Assembly: GCA_033807775.1 (NCBI GenBank)
Contig: CM066325.1
Location: 15,378,301 to 15,442,300 of the forward strand
DNA: 64,000 nt
Reading direction: 5' to 3'
Source: Saussurea involucrata
Taxonomy: Eukaryota > Streptophyta > Magnoliopsida > Asterales > Asteraceae
Shown: positions 54,701 through 63,996 of the stretch, piece by piece
How positions within the stretch are numbered: the first letter of the stretch is position 1
Layout: every line of letters starts with the position of its first letter
Notes under the pieces: model-generated
What the model was told of the DNA's origin: nothing
Database searches by the model: none
Seen by the model: only the letters and a program-made list of their open reading frames with translations
Translations under genes and position numbers: made by a program

Positions 54701-55555
54701 AAATAAGTAAATAGTATTAACATAATTCAATTAACCAATTAAACATGTTAATATTGTAACTAATTGAGGATGCCAAAATATAGAAATATATGCCAAAAAC
54801 AATAAAAGTTATATACTAAGCAAATTAATTGTAAATAAGGTGAAACCAAATTTAAATTAACTAATAGTCTAATTAGTAATTTGAACTACCCTAAATAAAT
54901 AGGTATAATAGACCCAATTAAACAAAACTAAGTAAACATGCCCAAAACCAATCAAAATGGGCTCGTATAAATAAGTAATGTTAAGCTAAAATTATACTAA
55001 TATAGCAATTATTTATCATATAAAAAAACATCAATAAAGTAATAAAGAAAACATGATCCAAGATTCTAAATTATTCATTTAATAATTAATTCCTTTTAAT
55101 AGCTAAAAAATTTAAAACAAAATCGTTTAATTATCCAAAGAATTTGGATAAGCACATTAAAATCCCATATAGATTCAAACTATTATCCTTTAATGTAATT
55201 AATTTTTTTTTTCTACGTCAATATCCATTTTTATTAATTAAATTATTTCAATCAAAAATTAAATAACTATGAATTGCATTTGGTTATAATCTTTTTTTTC
55301 ACAATTCAATTGATATCAATCACGACAATAGTATAATTATTCCATAGAAAGCTTAAAATAAAAAAACAGTTAAATAAACATAAATTCTTAATGTTCATCT
55401 ATGAAGAAATTGAAAGAAAACTTACTAGAATTTGTGTCGAACGTGACAACGAGCGATGTATAACAGGGTAACTATGCAATTTTCCGACAAGCCGTTCAAC
55501 AACAACCGTTCAATAGCAGTGAGAAACGGTTTTTGAGCTTTACGTGCTGATAACG
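51800..55555 (-). other. decayed 5' half of the copia interior
   Basis: It should hold gag, protease and the integrase core; I could read no convincing motif. It is very AT-rich from 53800 on. At 54225-54480 a roughly 140-bp unit is tandemly repeated, beginning (G)ATCTTTTGGTAAAA(G/T)ACCAAA and containing GGAAGTGTAAC(A/T)TCCAAAA and ATGAGTAGGAACTCATG. Confidence 0.55.
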
Positions 55556-55742
55556 TGTTGAAGAAGAAACGAAACAGAACACAGTAAATAGAGATAATGA
55601 ATCGTAATTCTCATTAATCATAAGCCCTTTATATAGGGATTAGTTACAAGTAGATAACTACAAGATATTTTAATTCTAATCTATCTCTATCTCTATCTCT
55701 ATCGTCATATCCTTTAGACGATGACACATTTATCCTACAACA
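55556..55742 (-). repeat. copia 5' LTR, 187 bp
   Basis: Same length as its partner, with three substitutions (AGAGAT/AGAGAG, GGGATTAG/GGGATGAG, GATGAC/GATGGC). Confidence 0.88.
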
Positions 55743-55883
55743 AATAACTAATAATCAGTAATTAATTTATTTAATGACACCAATAAAAATAAAAACAATA
55801 ATTTTTTAATTGAGCGTTTTTATCTTTGATCTTTTTATGTTCATGTTAAATTTTCTCATCTTATTTTAAATTTAATTCTTAAA

Positions 55884-55900
55884 TATACATATACATATAC

Positions 55901-55936
<36 letters not shown>
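55884..55936. repeat. (TATACA)n/(AT)n microsatellite
   Basis: TATACATATACATATACAT followed by an (AT)n run. Confidence 0.9.
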
Positions 55937-55937
<1 letters not shown>

Positions 55938-56145
55938 TGTTAATTTCCATCATAAAGATGAAAAATAGAAAACAAATATATATGTTAGTTTTTAAAACTA
56001 TTAAATGAAATTGATATTAAAATAAAATATAAAATAATAGAATAGTGATATGCAGTTTCCATTTTAACACGGCATATATGTCGTATGGTTGGAGGGGTGT
56101 AAACGCCAAATTCAAGAAAATGCCGAATGATTGGAGATGCTCTTA

Positions 56146-56523
56146 GGATGAGTTTAGGTTAAAACAGGTTGGATTGAGTTCTTGATCCATAAATAATTTA
56201 TATCTAATTTTCTAATTCTAAAAATAATTAATGTATTAAATATAAGAAATATATTATTAAAAAATCCTACTATACTTACAAAAAGAACCATTTAAGATAT
56301 AATGAGTAGTTAAATATCTTACCTAATAAGTAAGAGTGATGATTCTTATCGGATCTTTGTCATAACTCTTATCGAATAAGCGATTACCCGATTGATGTTT
56401 GATAAACGAACTCTAAATCACAACTTACCAATTAGATCCTTATTTGTATTCCAAATTAGACAGCCATTTAATATGCATGGAGAAGTAGTACAAAAAAAGA
56501 ATCAATATAGTGTTGCTTTAATC

Positions 56524-56591
<68 letters not shown>

Positions 56592-56804
56592 GGTCATGCA
56601 TGTTCACAAAGAAACCATAAAGGAGGGACAAAATGATGACAAGCTTATATGAATTCCATTTGAAACATTAAAAGTTATGTTCGATGGATATAGAACATAC
56701 CTACAACGACAATAATCAATTGTGTGACAAAAGAACACGTATATTACTTAATGAAATTATACACGTCTTTCATTAGAGGGGGAGGAATTAGGGATTTAGG
56801 GGTG
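56146..56804. other. intergenic, microsatellite-bearing
   Basis: AT-rich, no gene. It contains the compound (AT)n(GT)n microsatellite at 56528-56591 and a segment at about 56340-56410 (ATAAGCGATTACCCGATTGATGTTT) loosely resembling 4880-4930. Confidence 0.5.
56528..56591. repeat. (AT)n(GT)n compound microsatellite
   Basis: About 24 AT dinucleotides followed by about 7 GT dinucleotides. Confidence 0.92.
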
Positions 56805-57180
56805 CTCAAAATTCCGACCAACCCGGCCAATCCAACCCGAAAAAACACAAAAAACTCCAAACTTAGATAACCCGACACATAGTTGATACAAAATTAGGTC
56901 AAACCACATATATGGGTTGGAACTGGGTTAGGATAATTTGAACCCAACCCAACCCGATGACGACGATGCATTTCTATGCTATAAAATTAATATGATTGTT
57001 AAATTATTGATTTATATTTATATATATATATACACACACATTAGAAAATGGTAGCTAGATTACAAACACAAATGGTAGCTGGATTACAAAATAACATATG
57101 AAAATTTCAACCCGACCAACCCAATCCGCCCGGTTTGGATTGGGTTGTGTTGTAGTCCATTGCGACATGAAACAAGACTC
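56805..57180. repeat. dispersed repeat rich in AACCCGACC
   Basis: GGGGTGCTCAAAATTCCGACC on the left and the inverse phrase GGTTTGGATTGGGTTG on the right resemble the ends of a common plant hAT-type element family (AGGGGTGTTCAAA...). CCAACCCGA-like motifs recur inside. No TSD was defined; non-coding. Confidence 0.45.
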
Positions 57181-57197
57181 CCCTATTCGAATTTCAT

Positions 57198-57300
57198 TAG
57201 TTTAGAAATGGGTTAGAGATTTCAAGGAAGAATATGGTGGTGTGGTTGACAGTTTTATATAGTTTAGAAATGGGTTAGAGATTTCAAGGAAGAATATGTT
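57198..57300. repeat. tandem duplication, about 61-bp spacing
   Basis: ATGGGTTAGAGATTTCAAGG with flanking AGTTTAGAA and AAGAATATG occurs at 57199-57237 and again at 57260-57298, a recent-looking duplication of about 40 identical bases. Confidence 0.85.
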
Positions 57301-57660
57301 TTAACCAGTCTTTAACTCTTTATAAAATATAATAGAGATACTCAATGGTCGTTTATCAAACGTTTATTGGATAAGTGTTTAGTGGCAAGATTCGCCATCT
57401 CCTTTTGACAATTGCCATAACATATAATATTTTTGAATATCATGGATTGTTAGCGAACGTCTCTTACTAGATAAGTGGTTATTTAAAAAACGTTGATAAA
57501 TGATCGCAAGTATAATGATATAAAAGCTTGTAGGCTTGAGTAACATTGCGATCATGGGTTGGCCCATATAATCTCTTTAGAGCACCCACCATGGTTGACC
57601 TTTCTATGTGTTTCATATGGCATGATGAATTGTTTCACAAATCAATTGCAGCCCAATAAA
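57301..57660. other. intergenic, foldback-like patch
   Basis: TCGTTTATCAAACGTTTATTGGATAAGTG (57350-) and TTAAAAAACGTTGATAAATGATCG (57483-) are loosely inverted, suggesting a decayed MITE. No gene. Confidence 0.4.
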
Positions 57661-57664
57661 ACAA

Positions 57665-58000
57665 AGAGTAAACTACAAATTTGGTTCATGTGGCTTGTTA
57701 AAAATGATACTTTTTGTCCTTGTAGTTTAGACTTTAGTGTATAAGATGGTCATCGTAGTTTGCAAAAACGTTCGGAAGTGGTCCCTCCCTTTAACGATCA
57801 TTAATTTCTTTTGTTAAATGAGGGACATTTTCGTCTTTTTATCGTCTTTTACCCAATAAAAAAATGATTTTTTGAGTTTTGTTCTTGTGGTTTTTGATTG
57901 ACTAGAGGATAAAAAAATTGATAAAAGGACGAAAATGCCCCTCATTTAATGATTGTTGGGTAAAAGATCAAAAATTAGTATAACTTTTTGAAAGAAAAGT
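57665..58000. repeat. MITE-like sequence with internal hairpin
   Basis: AGTAAACTACAAATTTGGTTCATGTGG...TTTTTGTCCTTGTAGTTTAGACTTT belongs to the same broad family as the MITE in PIP2 intron 2. Arms AAATGAGGGACATTTTCGTC (57816-) and its inverse GACGAAAATGCCCCTCATTT (57928-) form a 28-bp stem with about 76 bp between. Confidence 0.55.
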
Positions 58001-58388
58001 TTGAGTCTTATTTCTAGAACGGTAAGGACTTTGTGATTGTAACGTGTCTTTTATGAAATACAGAGTTTTATATAATGAAGGTGTAACATGACAAAAAAAT
58101 GATATGATATTATAATAAAGTAATTGCGTTTTTCTAGACTGTGGGTTGTGGATGATTTATTAAAGTCCAAAAGTTAAAAAAAAAAAAAAGACATTATATG
58201 TTAAATACATTATAAATCATCATGATACTAATCTACCCACAAACCCTTTTGATACCTTTTTAATCCTTTTTCAAAATTAGAATGTTGTTAACAAGTCGAC
58301 TGTTAGTGGTGTTGGTCATGCACATGTGTCTCTAGATTCTTAGTTTAAAACTAGTTGTAACTAAAACAAAAAGTATAGGATTATCTGT
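58001..58388. other. intergenic, no gene seen
   Basis: AT-rich flank with a 13-A run near 58178; no recognised feature. Confidence 0.4.
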
Positions 58389-59085
58389 AACACCCTAAAA
58401 ACAGGGCCAATTTGAACCTCAAATTTTAACAATATAACACTGAATAACATCCAAACCTTTATATATATAAGGAGAGAACTAACTATGAGGGTTCCTTTAA
58501 ACACAAATTGAATTCTCCAAATAACCAATTAATCTAATCATATCAACTATAATCATATTAAATGGTTATCTAAGCAATCCATCCAAAGCCTCCTTGCATC
58601 GTCTAAGTTCTCCGCTTATCATCAAAAGTTGAATACCAAAAGCACTCGTCCCACATCCCATTACTTCCCTGAACTCGTACCTGGTAAGAAAATTGAATTT
58701 GAACGATTAGGCTTACGCCTAGTGAGAACATCCAATTCAAATTAAAACATTAACAGCCTTGAAAATCAGATATCCCAAAGCATATAAACAAACCTGGTTT
58801 GTCACCATTCTTACCGTACCCGTACTCGTTTCATAATCACAGGAACATACCCGATCTCATAAGTATGACTAACATCCCGGAAGTCATAACATCATATTCG
58901 TGAGTCTACTACAAATCATCACGGATTCTAGTTATCGATCAAGCCTAAGGAATTTCAATCAATCGCCATATCTTTTTCTTGGAATGGAAACAGAAATAGC
59001 ACTTATATATTGCCTATTTCTAATCCACCGAAAGCAAGTGAAAACAACATTTACATTTTATCTAATTCACGTTTCCACATCTCAA

Positions 59086-59440
59086 ATACGAATAGCAACT
59101 ATACTTCGCCTATTCACTACAGTCAATATGAATAGCAACTATACTTTGCCTATTCACTACAGTCAATATGAATAGCAATTCTACTTTGCCTATTCCATCA
59201 TTCAACATGAATAGCAATTCTACTTTGCCTATTCAATCGTTCAACATGAATAGCAATTCTACTTTGCCTATTCAATCGTTCAACATGAATAGCAATTCTA
59301 CTTTGCCTATTCAATCGTTCAACATGAATAGCAATTCTACTTTGCATATTCAATCGTTCAACATGAATAGCAATTCTACTTTGCCTATTCAATCGTTCAA
59401 CATGAATAGCAATTCTACTTTGCCTATTCAATCATTTTAA
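59086..59440. repeat. 39-bp minisatellite in the LTR fragment
   Basis: About nine units; the later ones are nearly identical (ATGAATAGCAATTCTACTTT + GCCTATTCAATCGTTCAAC). The unit length is a multiple of three with no stop codon on either strand, which creates long artificial ORFs both ways. Confidence 0.93.
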
Positions 59441-59835
59441 GTCAACGAGAATTACAAATTACTTTATGCCTATTCCTCGTTACTAATCACCTCTCGAAAT
59501 GGGATTAACAATCCACATTATAGGTTATCACCTCTCGAAATGGGAATTACAAATTACTTTATGCCTATTCCACATTATAGGTCAACGGGAATAATCCACG
59601 TTAATAATCACCTCTCAAATGGGATTAACAATCCACATTATAGGTGATACACATTATAGGTCATCGGGAATAATCCACGTTAATAATCACCTCTCGAAAT
59701 GGGATTAACAATCCACATTATAGGTTATCACCTCTCGAAATGGGAATTACCATTCAGTGCCCGGTCTATTCCACATTTATCTAATCAACAGGAATTACCA
59801 TTACGAGCCCGGTCTATTCCACATGATTACATACT
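59441..59835. repeat. second complex repeat in the LTR fragment
   Basis: Interleaved copies of ATCACCTCTCGAAATGGGA, TTAACAATCCACATTATAGG, GGGAATAATCCACGTTAATA and GCCCGGTCTATTCCACAT. A composite array of 60-100-bp units. Confidence 0.8.
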
Positions 59836-59950
59836 ACTAGTGCCTATGGATCCATTACATTATTAACGTAAATGTATAATGACATTTCGTTTTATGTCTC
59901 GTAACATATTCTTAGTTTTTAAGAATAATTAAACAATTTAACGTATCTAT

Positions 59951-61618
59951 TGTAACATCCCTTAATCCCAACATACAAGTTTCATATAATTCAACTCAAA
60001 ATAACATATCATAATCCAAATACGGTCCCTTAAATTCCACAATTAGGTCTTTCAGTACAAACTTTTTCGAATAAAGTAAAATACATAACAACTACTAATT
60101 ATAACTGAAATCTTCATAATCATTCAACATCCACAAAGCTAACATGATAAATCCTAACATTGTCTCTTGTTTGCTCCATGACCTGGAATACATATTTTAA
60201 AACAAAATGAGGGTTAGACCTTGAGGTCTAGTGAGAAAAATCCCCGTTAGTAAAAGAAAACATTTGCACATAATTCACATAAGAATACCAAATATGACTC
60301 ATGCATCATGTATCTTTCCATCTCTATCTCTTTTCTTTTCCTTGGCCATATTAATTGGTAGCAAGCCAATTAATTACTTTACACCGCTGTACTAAATACA
60401 GCCAACACCACTGTCCCTTTGTACAGCCAACTTTCACCGGTCCTAAGCCCGGCCAACTAGTACTCATACAATGTAATATTTATATAAACACTGTATGCAC
60501 CATATTACATTTAATCACATATATGTATTCCATTTGAAAAACATTTCATAAAAACTCACCTCGTGCGTTATTACAAAAACTCTTTCAAGGTAATTCACGT
60601 AAGTCGCCCCTTCACCGAATCTGAAATCACAAAATACCAAATATTTCTCTTAACACTAAACTCACGAAATCCTCAACCCAAGTCGCAACCCAAAAAGACA
60701 TGAAATCGCAACCGTGATGAACAGTACAAAGTCGCAACCTCTTACTGCGACTTCACCCCCGAAATCGCAACCCACTATTGCGACTTCACCCTAAGTCGCA
60801 ATCCACCACTGCGATTCCACCCTGGAGTCGCAACCTACTATTGCGATCCCAAACCCGAATCGCAATCAACTACTGCGATTCCAAGCCAAGTCGCAAACGA
60901 CCATTGCGACTTCATACCCAAGTCGCAACCAACCATTGCGACTCCGATGAATGTCGCAGTCGTCCATTGCGACTTCGATGAATATTAACCTACTGCGACT
61001 TCGATGAATACTAGCCTACTGCGACTTCGATGAAAGTCTCAGTCTACTGTTTCATCCTAAAACCCAGATTTTTGCAGTTTTATTCTATGCATGTTTATAT
61101 AACTTTGCAGATATGTTTTATACTACCATTAGAACACTATTCCAAACCCATAATTCATATACCTTCTAAAAATAACATAACCCACTTCTAAAGTTCATGT
61201 AAAACCTTTTATACATAAAAAGAAGAATTAGGATGGATTATTACCTTGTTGTTTCAGATGAATTGAATCTTAAACTCAGCTGCAAACAATCAGATACTTC
61301 TTCCTCTTCCTTAGTTTCCTTCGACCTCTCTCACTCTCTCTCTCTAAAATCGAAAACACCACCTAGGCACACACTACACTTTGCTAAAAATGGTAAAAAG
61401 GAGACACCTCATTCCTATAGAATGAAAGTCGGTTTTGGCTAACAGGAGGTGTCACCCAACTTTCCAAATGAACCTCAAACTTGTTCCATTTAACCAAATA
61501 TACCCCTAAACTTTCATTAAAATTAAAACTTACCCCTTAACTTCTCATTCCTTAAAATACCCATATAAACTTATAAAATTCTTATATTTTAAATTAAATA
61601 AAATACATGGTTATTACA
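59951..61618 (-). repeat. chromovirus 3' LTR
   Basis: 1668 bp, minus strand TGTAATAACC to GGATGTTACA. It shares with the LARD1 LTR the GACC(T)TNAGGTCTA and AAAATATGTATTCCAGG segments (plus 60180-60235) and CCGGTCCTAAGCCCGG (60437-60452), so the two are one LTR family. It carries the GTCGCAA repeat at 60690-61045. Confidence 0.88.
60690..61045 (-). repeat. GTCGCAACC...TTGCGAC palindromic array
   Basis: About ten imperfect units of roughly 30 bp, each with TCGCAA on one side and TTGCGA (or CTGCGA) on the other, spaced by CC(A/T)AC(T/C)A. On the plus strand the last units shorten to CTACTGCGACTTCGATGAA(TA). Confidence 0.88.
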
Positions 61619-61656
61619 ACATCTCCCCCTTAAAAGAATTCCGTCCCGGAATTCAG
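61619..61656 (-). promoter_or_regulatory. chromovirus PPT and preceding palindrome
   Basis: On the minus strand GAATTCCGGGACGGAATTC, TTTT, then AAGGGGGAGATGT runs straight into TGTAATAACC. The polypurine tract primes plus-strand DNA synthesis. The same block, base for base over about 45 nt, precedes the 3' LTR of LARD1. Confidence 0.85.
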
Positions 61657-62142
61657 TCAAGTGAACAGATGAGGGTATTTGGCTCTCATCTCCGACTCTG
61701 ATTCCCATGTCGCATCCTGACCCCTATGATGTTTCCATTGAACCTTTACCTGCCTGATCTCCTTATTCCTCAATACTTTAACCTTGTGATCAACTATCGC
61801 TTCCGGTTCCTCCACATAGTTCAACTTTTCATCCACTTGTATATCCGGTAGAGATACTGCCTGATCTGGTGATACCAAACACTTTCGAAAATTCGACACA
61901 TGAAACGCGTTGTGAATTCTGCTCAACTCCTGCGGAAGATCCAATCTGTATGCTACTTCACCAATTCTTTCTGTAATTTCAAATGGCCCAATATACCGCG
62001 GACTGAGTTTACCTTGTTTCCCAAAACGTATGACTCCTTTCCAAGGTGAAACTTTTAACATCACAAATTCCCCAACCTGAAATTCTAACGGTTTCCGGCG
62101 TCGATCTGCATAACTTTTCTGTCTGTCTTGTGCCGTTTTCAA
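61657..62142 (-). CDS. chromovirus integrase C-terminus and chromodomain
   Basis: In the same frame as the pol ORF above it, beyond a TAA. It contains the integrase C-terminal GPF/Y-like module (GEFVMLKVSPWKGVIRFGKQGKLSPRYIGPFEI) and RIHNAFHVSNFRKC. A chromodomain-like tail follows: VKVLRNKEIRQVKVQW, then DATWESESEMRAKYPHLF. Chromodomains of this kind steer integration to heterochromatin by binding methylated histone H3. The Met at 62142 is internal; this is the pol C-terminus and not a separate gene. Confidence 0.88.
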   Translation of the reverse strand: MKTAQDRQKSYADRRRKPLEFQVGEFVMLKVSPWKGVIRFGKQGKLSPRYIGPFEITERIGEVAYRLDLPQELSRIHNAFHVSNFRKCLVSPDQAVSLPDIQVDEKLNYVEEPEAIVDHKVKVLRNKEIRQVKVQWKHHRGQDATWESESEMRAKYPHLFT

Positions 62143-62187
62143 TCTATCCCGGATCTGAGTAATCTTATCTGCTGTTAACTGTACTAT

Positions 62188-63996
62188 TTATGGCCCTGCT
62201 AACTGCTTTTCCCCCACTTCATTCCAACACAAAGGCGTTCGGCATTTCCTACCATACAATACTTCAAACGGTGCCGCCTGAATACTAGAATGATAACTGT
62301 TGTTGTAAGCGAACTCTATCAAAGGCAAATGTTTATCCCATGATCCTCCAAAATCAACTATACAAGCTCGAAGCATATCTTCTAACGTCTGAATTGTTCT
62401 TTCACTTTGTCCATCAGTTTGTGGATGATATGCTGTACTCAACTTGATTTGTGTTCCCATCTCTTTTTGAAAGCTTCTCCAAAATCTAGAAGTAAAACGA
62501 CTATCTCGATCAGAAATAATCGAAATTGGTACTCCATGTCGAGTTACTATTTCATTAATGTACAGTTTGGCCAAACGTTCCAAAGAATCGGTTTCTTTTA
62601 TCGGCAAGAAATGAGCAGACTTCGTCAACCTATCCACAATCACCCAAATAGAATCGAATCCCCTTGAAGTTCTTGGTAACTTGGTAATGAAATCAGTTGT
62701 GATCTGATCCCATTTCCACACTGGAATATCTAAGCGTTGTAACTGACCAAACGGTTTCTGATGCTCAATCTTTACTTTCTTGCAGGTAATGCAGTCTTCC
62801 ACATGCTTAGCAATACTTCTTTTCATCCCCGACCACCAATAGAATTGTTTCAAATCTCTATACATTTTATTTGTACCTGGATGAATGGAGAATCGAGATT
62901 GATGAGCTTCTTGTAGTACACGATCACGTAATCCACCCAAACGAGGTACCCAAATCCTATTCTCCAAACACAACAACCCACGGTTATCTTTCCCAAGCAA
63001 TGCTGATATCCCAACCAACCGTTCAGATTTCAAACTTTCTTCTTGATAAGCATCTAATTGGCACTTCAGTAATTCGTCAAAAATGTTGGGAAGAAGTTCA
63101 GCTCTTAAAGATATCGCCTTTATCGTTCCACTTCTTTCTTGTCGACTTAGTGCATCTGCCACCACATTCGTTTTTCCTGGGTGATAAAGGATTTCACAAT
63201 CATAATCATTCACTAACTCTAGCCACCTTTTTTGCCTCATATTCAGTTCCTTTTGATCAAAAAGATGTTGAAGACTCTTATGGTCCGTGAAAATTTGACA
63301 TTTGGAACCATAAAGATAATGCCTCCAAATCTTTAACGCGAAGACAACTGCTGCAAGTTCCATATCATGGGTAGGATATTGCCTTTCATGATCCTTTAAT
63401 TGTCGAGAAGCATAGGCAATTACTTTTCCACGCTGCATGAGTACACATCCCAAACCTAACTTAGAAGCATCACTGTAGACCACAAAATCATCCGAACCTT
63501 CTGGCAATGCTAATATCGGTGCGCTGCAGAGTTTTTCCTTTAATATTCTGAATGCCTCGTCTTGTTCTGCCTTCCATTCGAACTTCAGATTCTTCCGAGT
63601 CAGCTTCGTCAACGGTGTGGCAATACGAGAGAAATCTTTTATGAACTTTCGGTAGTAGCCGGCCAAACCCAGAAAACTTCGTACTTCTGTTGCTGTCTTT
63701 GGCGGTTCCCATTTTTCAACTGCTTCCACTTTCATCGGATCGACTTGTATACCCTTTTCAGAAACTATATGCCCCAAAAACTGAACTTCCCTTAACCAGA
63801 ATTCACACTTTGAAAATTTCGCATACAACTTTTCTTTCTTCAATAGTTCTAAAATCAAACGAAGGTGTTGCGCGTGCTCTTCCTTGGATCGGGAATAGAT
63901 AAGTATATCATCAATAAACACAATAACGAATTTATCAAGATACGACTTACATACCCGATTCATTAAATCCATGAAAGCAGCTGGAGCATTCGTCAA
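62188..63996 (-). CDS. chromovirus RT-RNase H-integrase, partial
   Basis: 602 codons from the right edge to a TAA at 62188-62190. RT: NAPAAFMDLMN and catalytic FIDDILIYS (residues 28-36), then FLGHIVSEKGI and RSFLGLAGYYRKFI. RNase H: VVYSDASKLGLGCVL, HDMELAAVVFALK, FTDHKSLQHL and DALSR. Integrase: an HHCC zinc domain (HPGTNKMYRDLKQFYWW...CITCKKVK), then the catalytic triad in DFITKLP, ISDRDSRFTSRFW and GQSERTIQTLEDML, all intact. The nonsense codon falls after the catalytic core, within WNEVGEKQLAGP, and uncouples the chromodomain. The true N-terminus (gag, protease, start of RT) is outside the window. Confidence 0.93.
   Translation of the reverse strand: MTNAPAAFMDLMNRVCKSYLDKFVIVFIDDILIYSRSKEEHAQHLRLILELLKKEKLYAKFSKCEFWLREVQFLGHIVSEKGIQVDPMKVEAVEKWEPPKTATEVRSFLGLAGYYRKFIKDFSRIATPLTKLTRKNLKFEWKAEQDEAFRILKEKLCSAPILALPEGSDDFVVYSDASKLGLGCVLMQRGKVIAYASRQLKDHERQYPTHDMELAAVVFALKIWRHYLYGSKCQIFTDHKSLQHLFDQKELNMRQKRWLELVNDYDCEILYHPGKTNVVADALSRQERSGTIKAISLRAELLPNIFDELLKCQLDAYQEESLKSERLVGISALLGKDNRGLLCLENRIWVPRLGGLRDRVLQEAHQSRFSIHPGTNKMYRDLKQFYWWSGMKRSIAKHVEDCITCKKVKIEHQKPFGQLQRLDIPVWKWDQITTDFITKLPRTSRGFDSIWVIVDRLTKSAHFLPIKETDSLERLAKLYINEIVTRHGVPISIISDRDSRFTSRFWRSFQKEMGTQIKLSTAYHPQTDGQSERTIQTLEDMLRACIVDFGGSWDKHLPLIEFAYNNSYHSSIQAAPFEVLYGRKCRTPLCWNEVGEKQLAGP

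Larger units (their letters stand above)
48828..55742 (-). mobile_element. copia element with 187-bp LTRs, degraded
   Basis: Two 187-bp LTRs (48828-49014 and 55556-55742) differ at three positions. The perfect TSD is AATAA (48823-48827, 55743-55747). On the minus strand the LTR starts TGTTGTAGGATAAATGTG and ends CTTCTTCAACA. It is followed by CGTTATCAGCACG, a non-tRNA-Met(i)-type PBS known from some plant copia families. A purine tract (AAGGGGGAG) precedes the 3' LTR at 49015. The interior holds legible but broken copia pol on the minus strand. The element sits inside the Harbinger-type MITE. Confidence 0.88.
48632..56142. mobile_element. Harbinger-type MITE, split by a copia element
   Basis: The left end GCATCTTCAATCTTGGC and right end GCC(GAAT)GATTGGAGATGCTC are inverted. 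They are flanked by TTA at 48629-48631 and 56143-56145. GAGCATCTCCAATC with TTA target duplication is a common plant PIF/Harbinger-type terminus. About 600 bp remain when the nested retrotransposon (48828-55742) and one copy of its TSD are removed. Non-coding; CACCAAAAA-rich on the left side. Confidence 0.6.
58389..59950 (-). repeat. gypsy-type LTR fragment, interrupted
   Basis: Read on the minus strand it ends TTTTTAGGGTGTTACA at 58389 and contains CTCACTAGGCGTAAGCCTAA (about 58706-58726), exactly the motif near the 3' end of the 15064 and LARD2 LTRs. It is cut at 59950 by the chromovirus LTR, whose outer flank is TCTAT. Most of its length is tandem repeats. Its other part should lie beyond the right edge of the window. 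Confidence 0.6.

Noticed and set aside
59168..59440. 90-residue repetitive ORF (and a 77-residue mirror ORF on the other strand)
   Set aside because: Pure translation of a 39-bp minisatellite inside an LTR fragment; openness follows from unit length, not coding.
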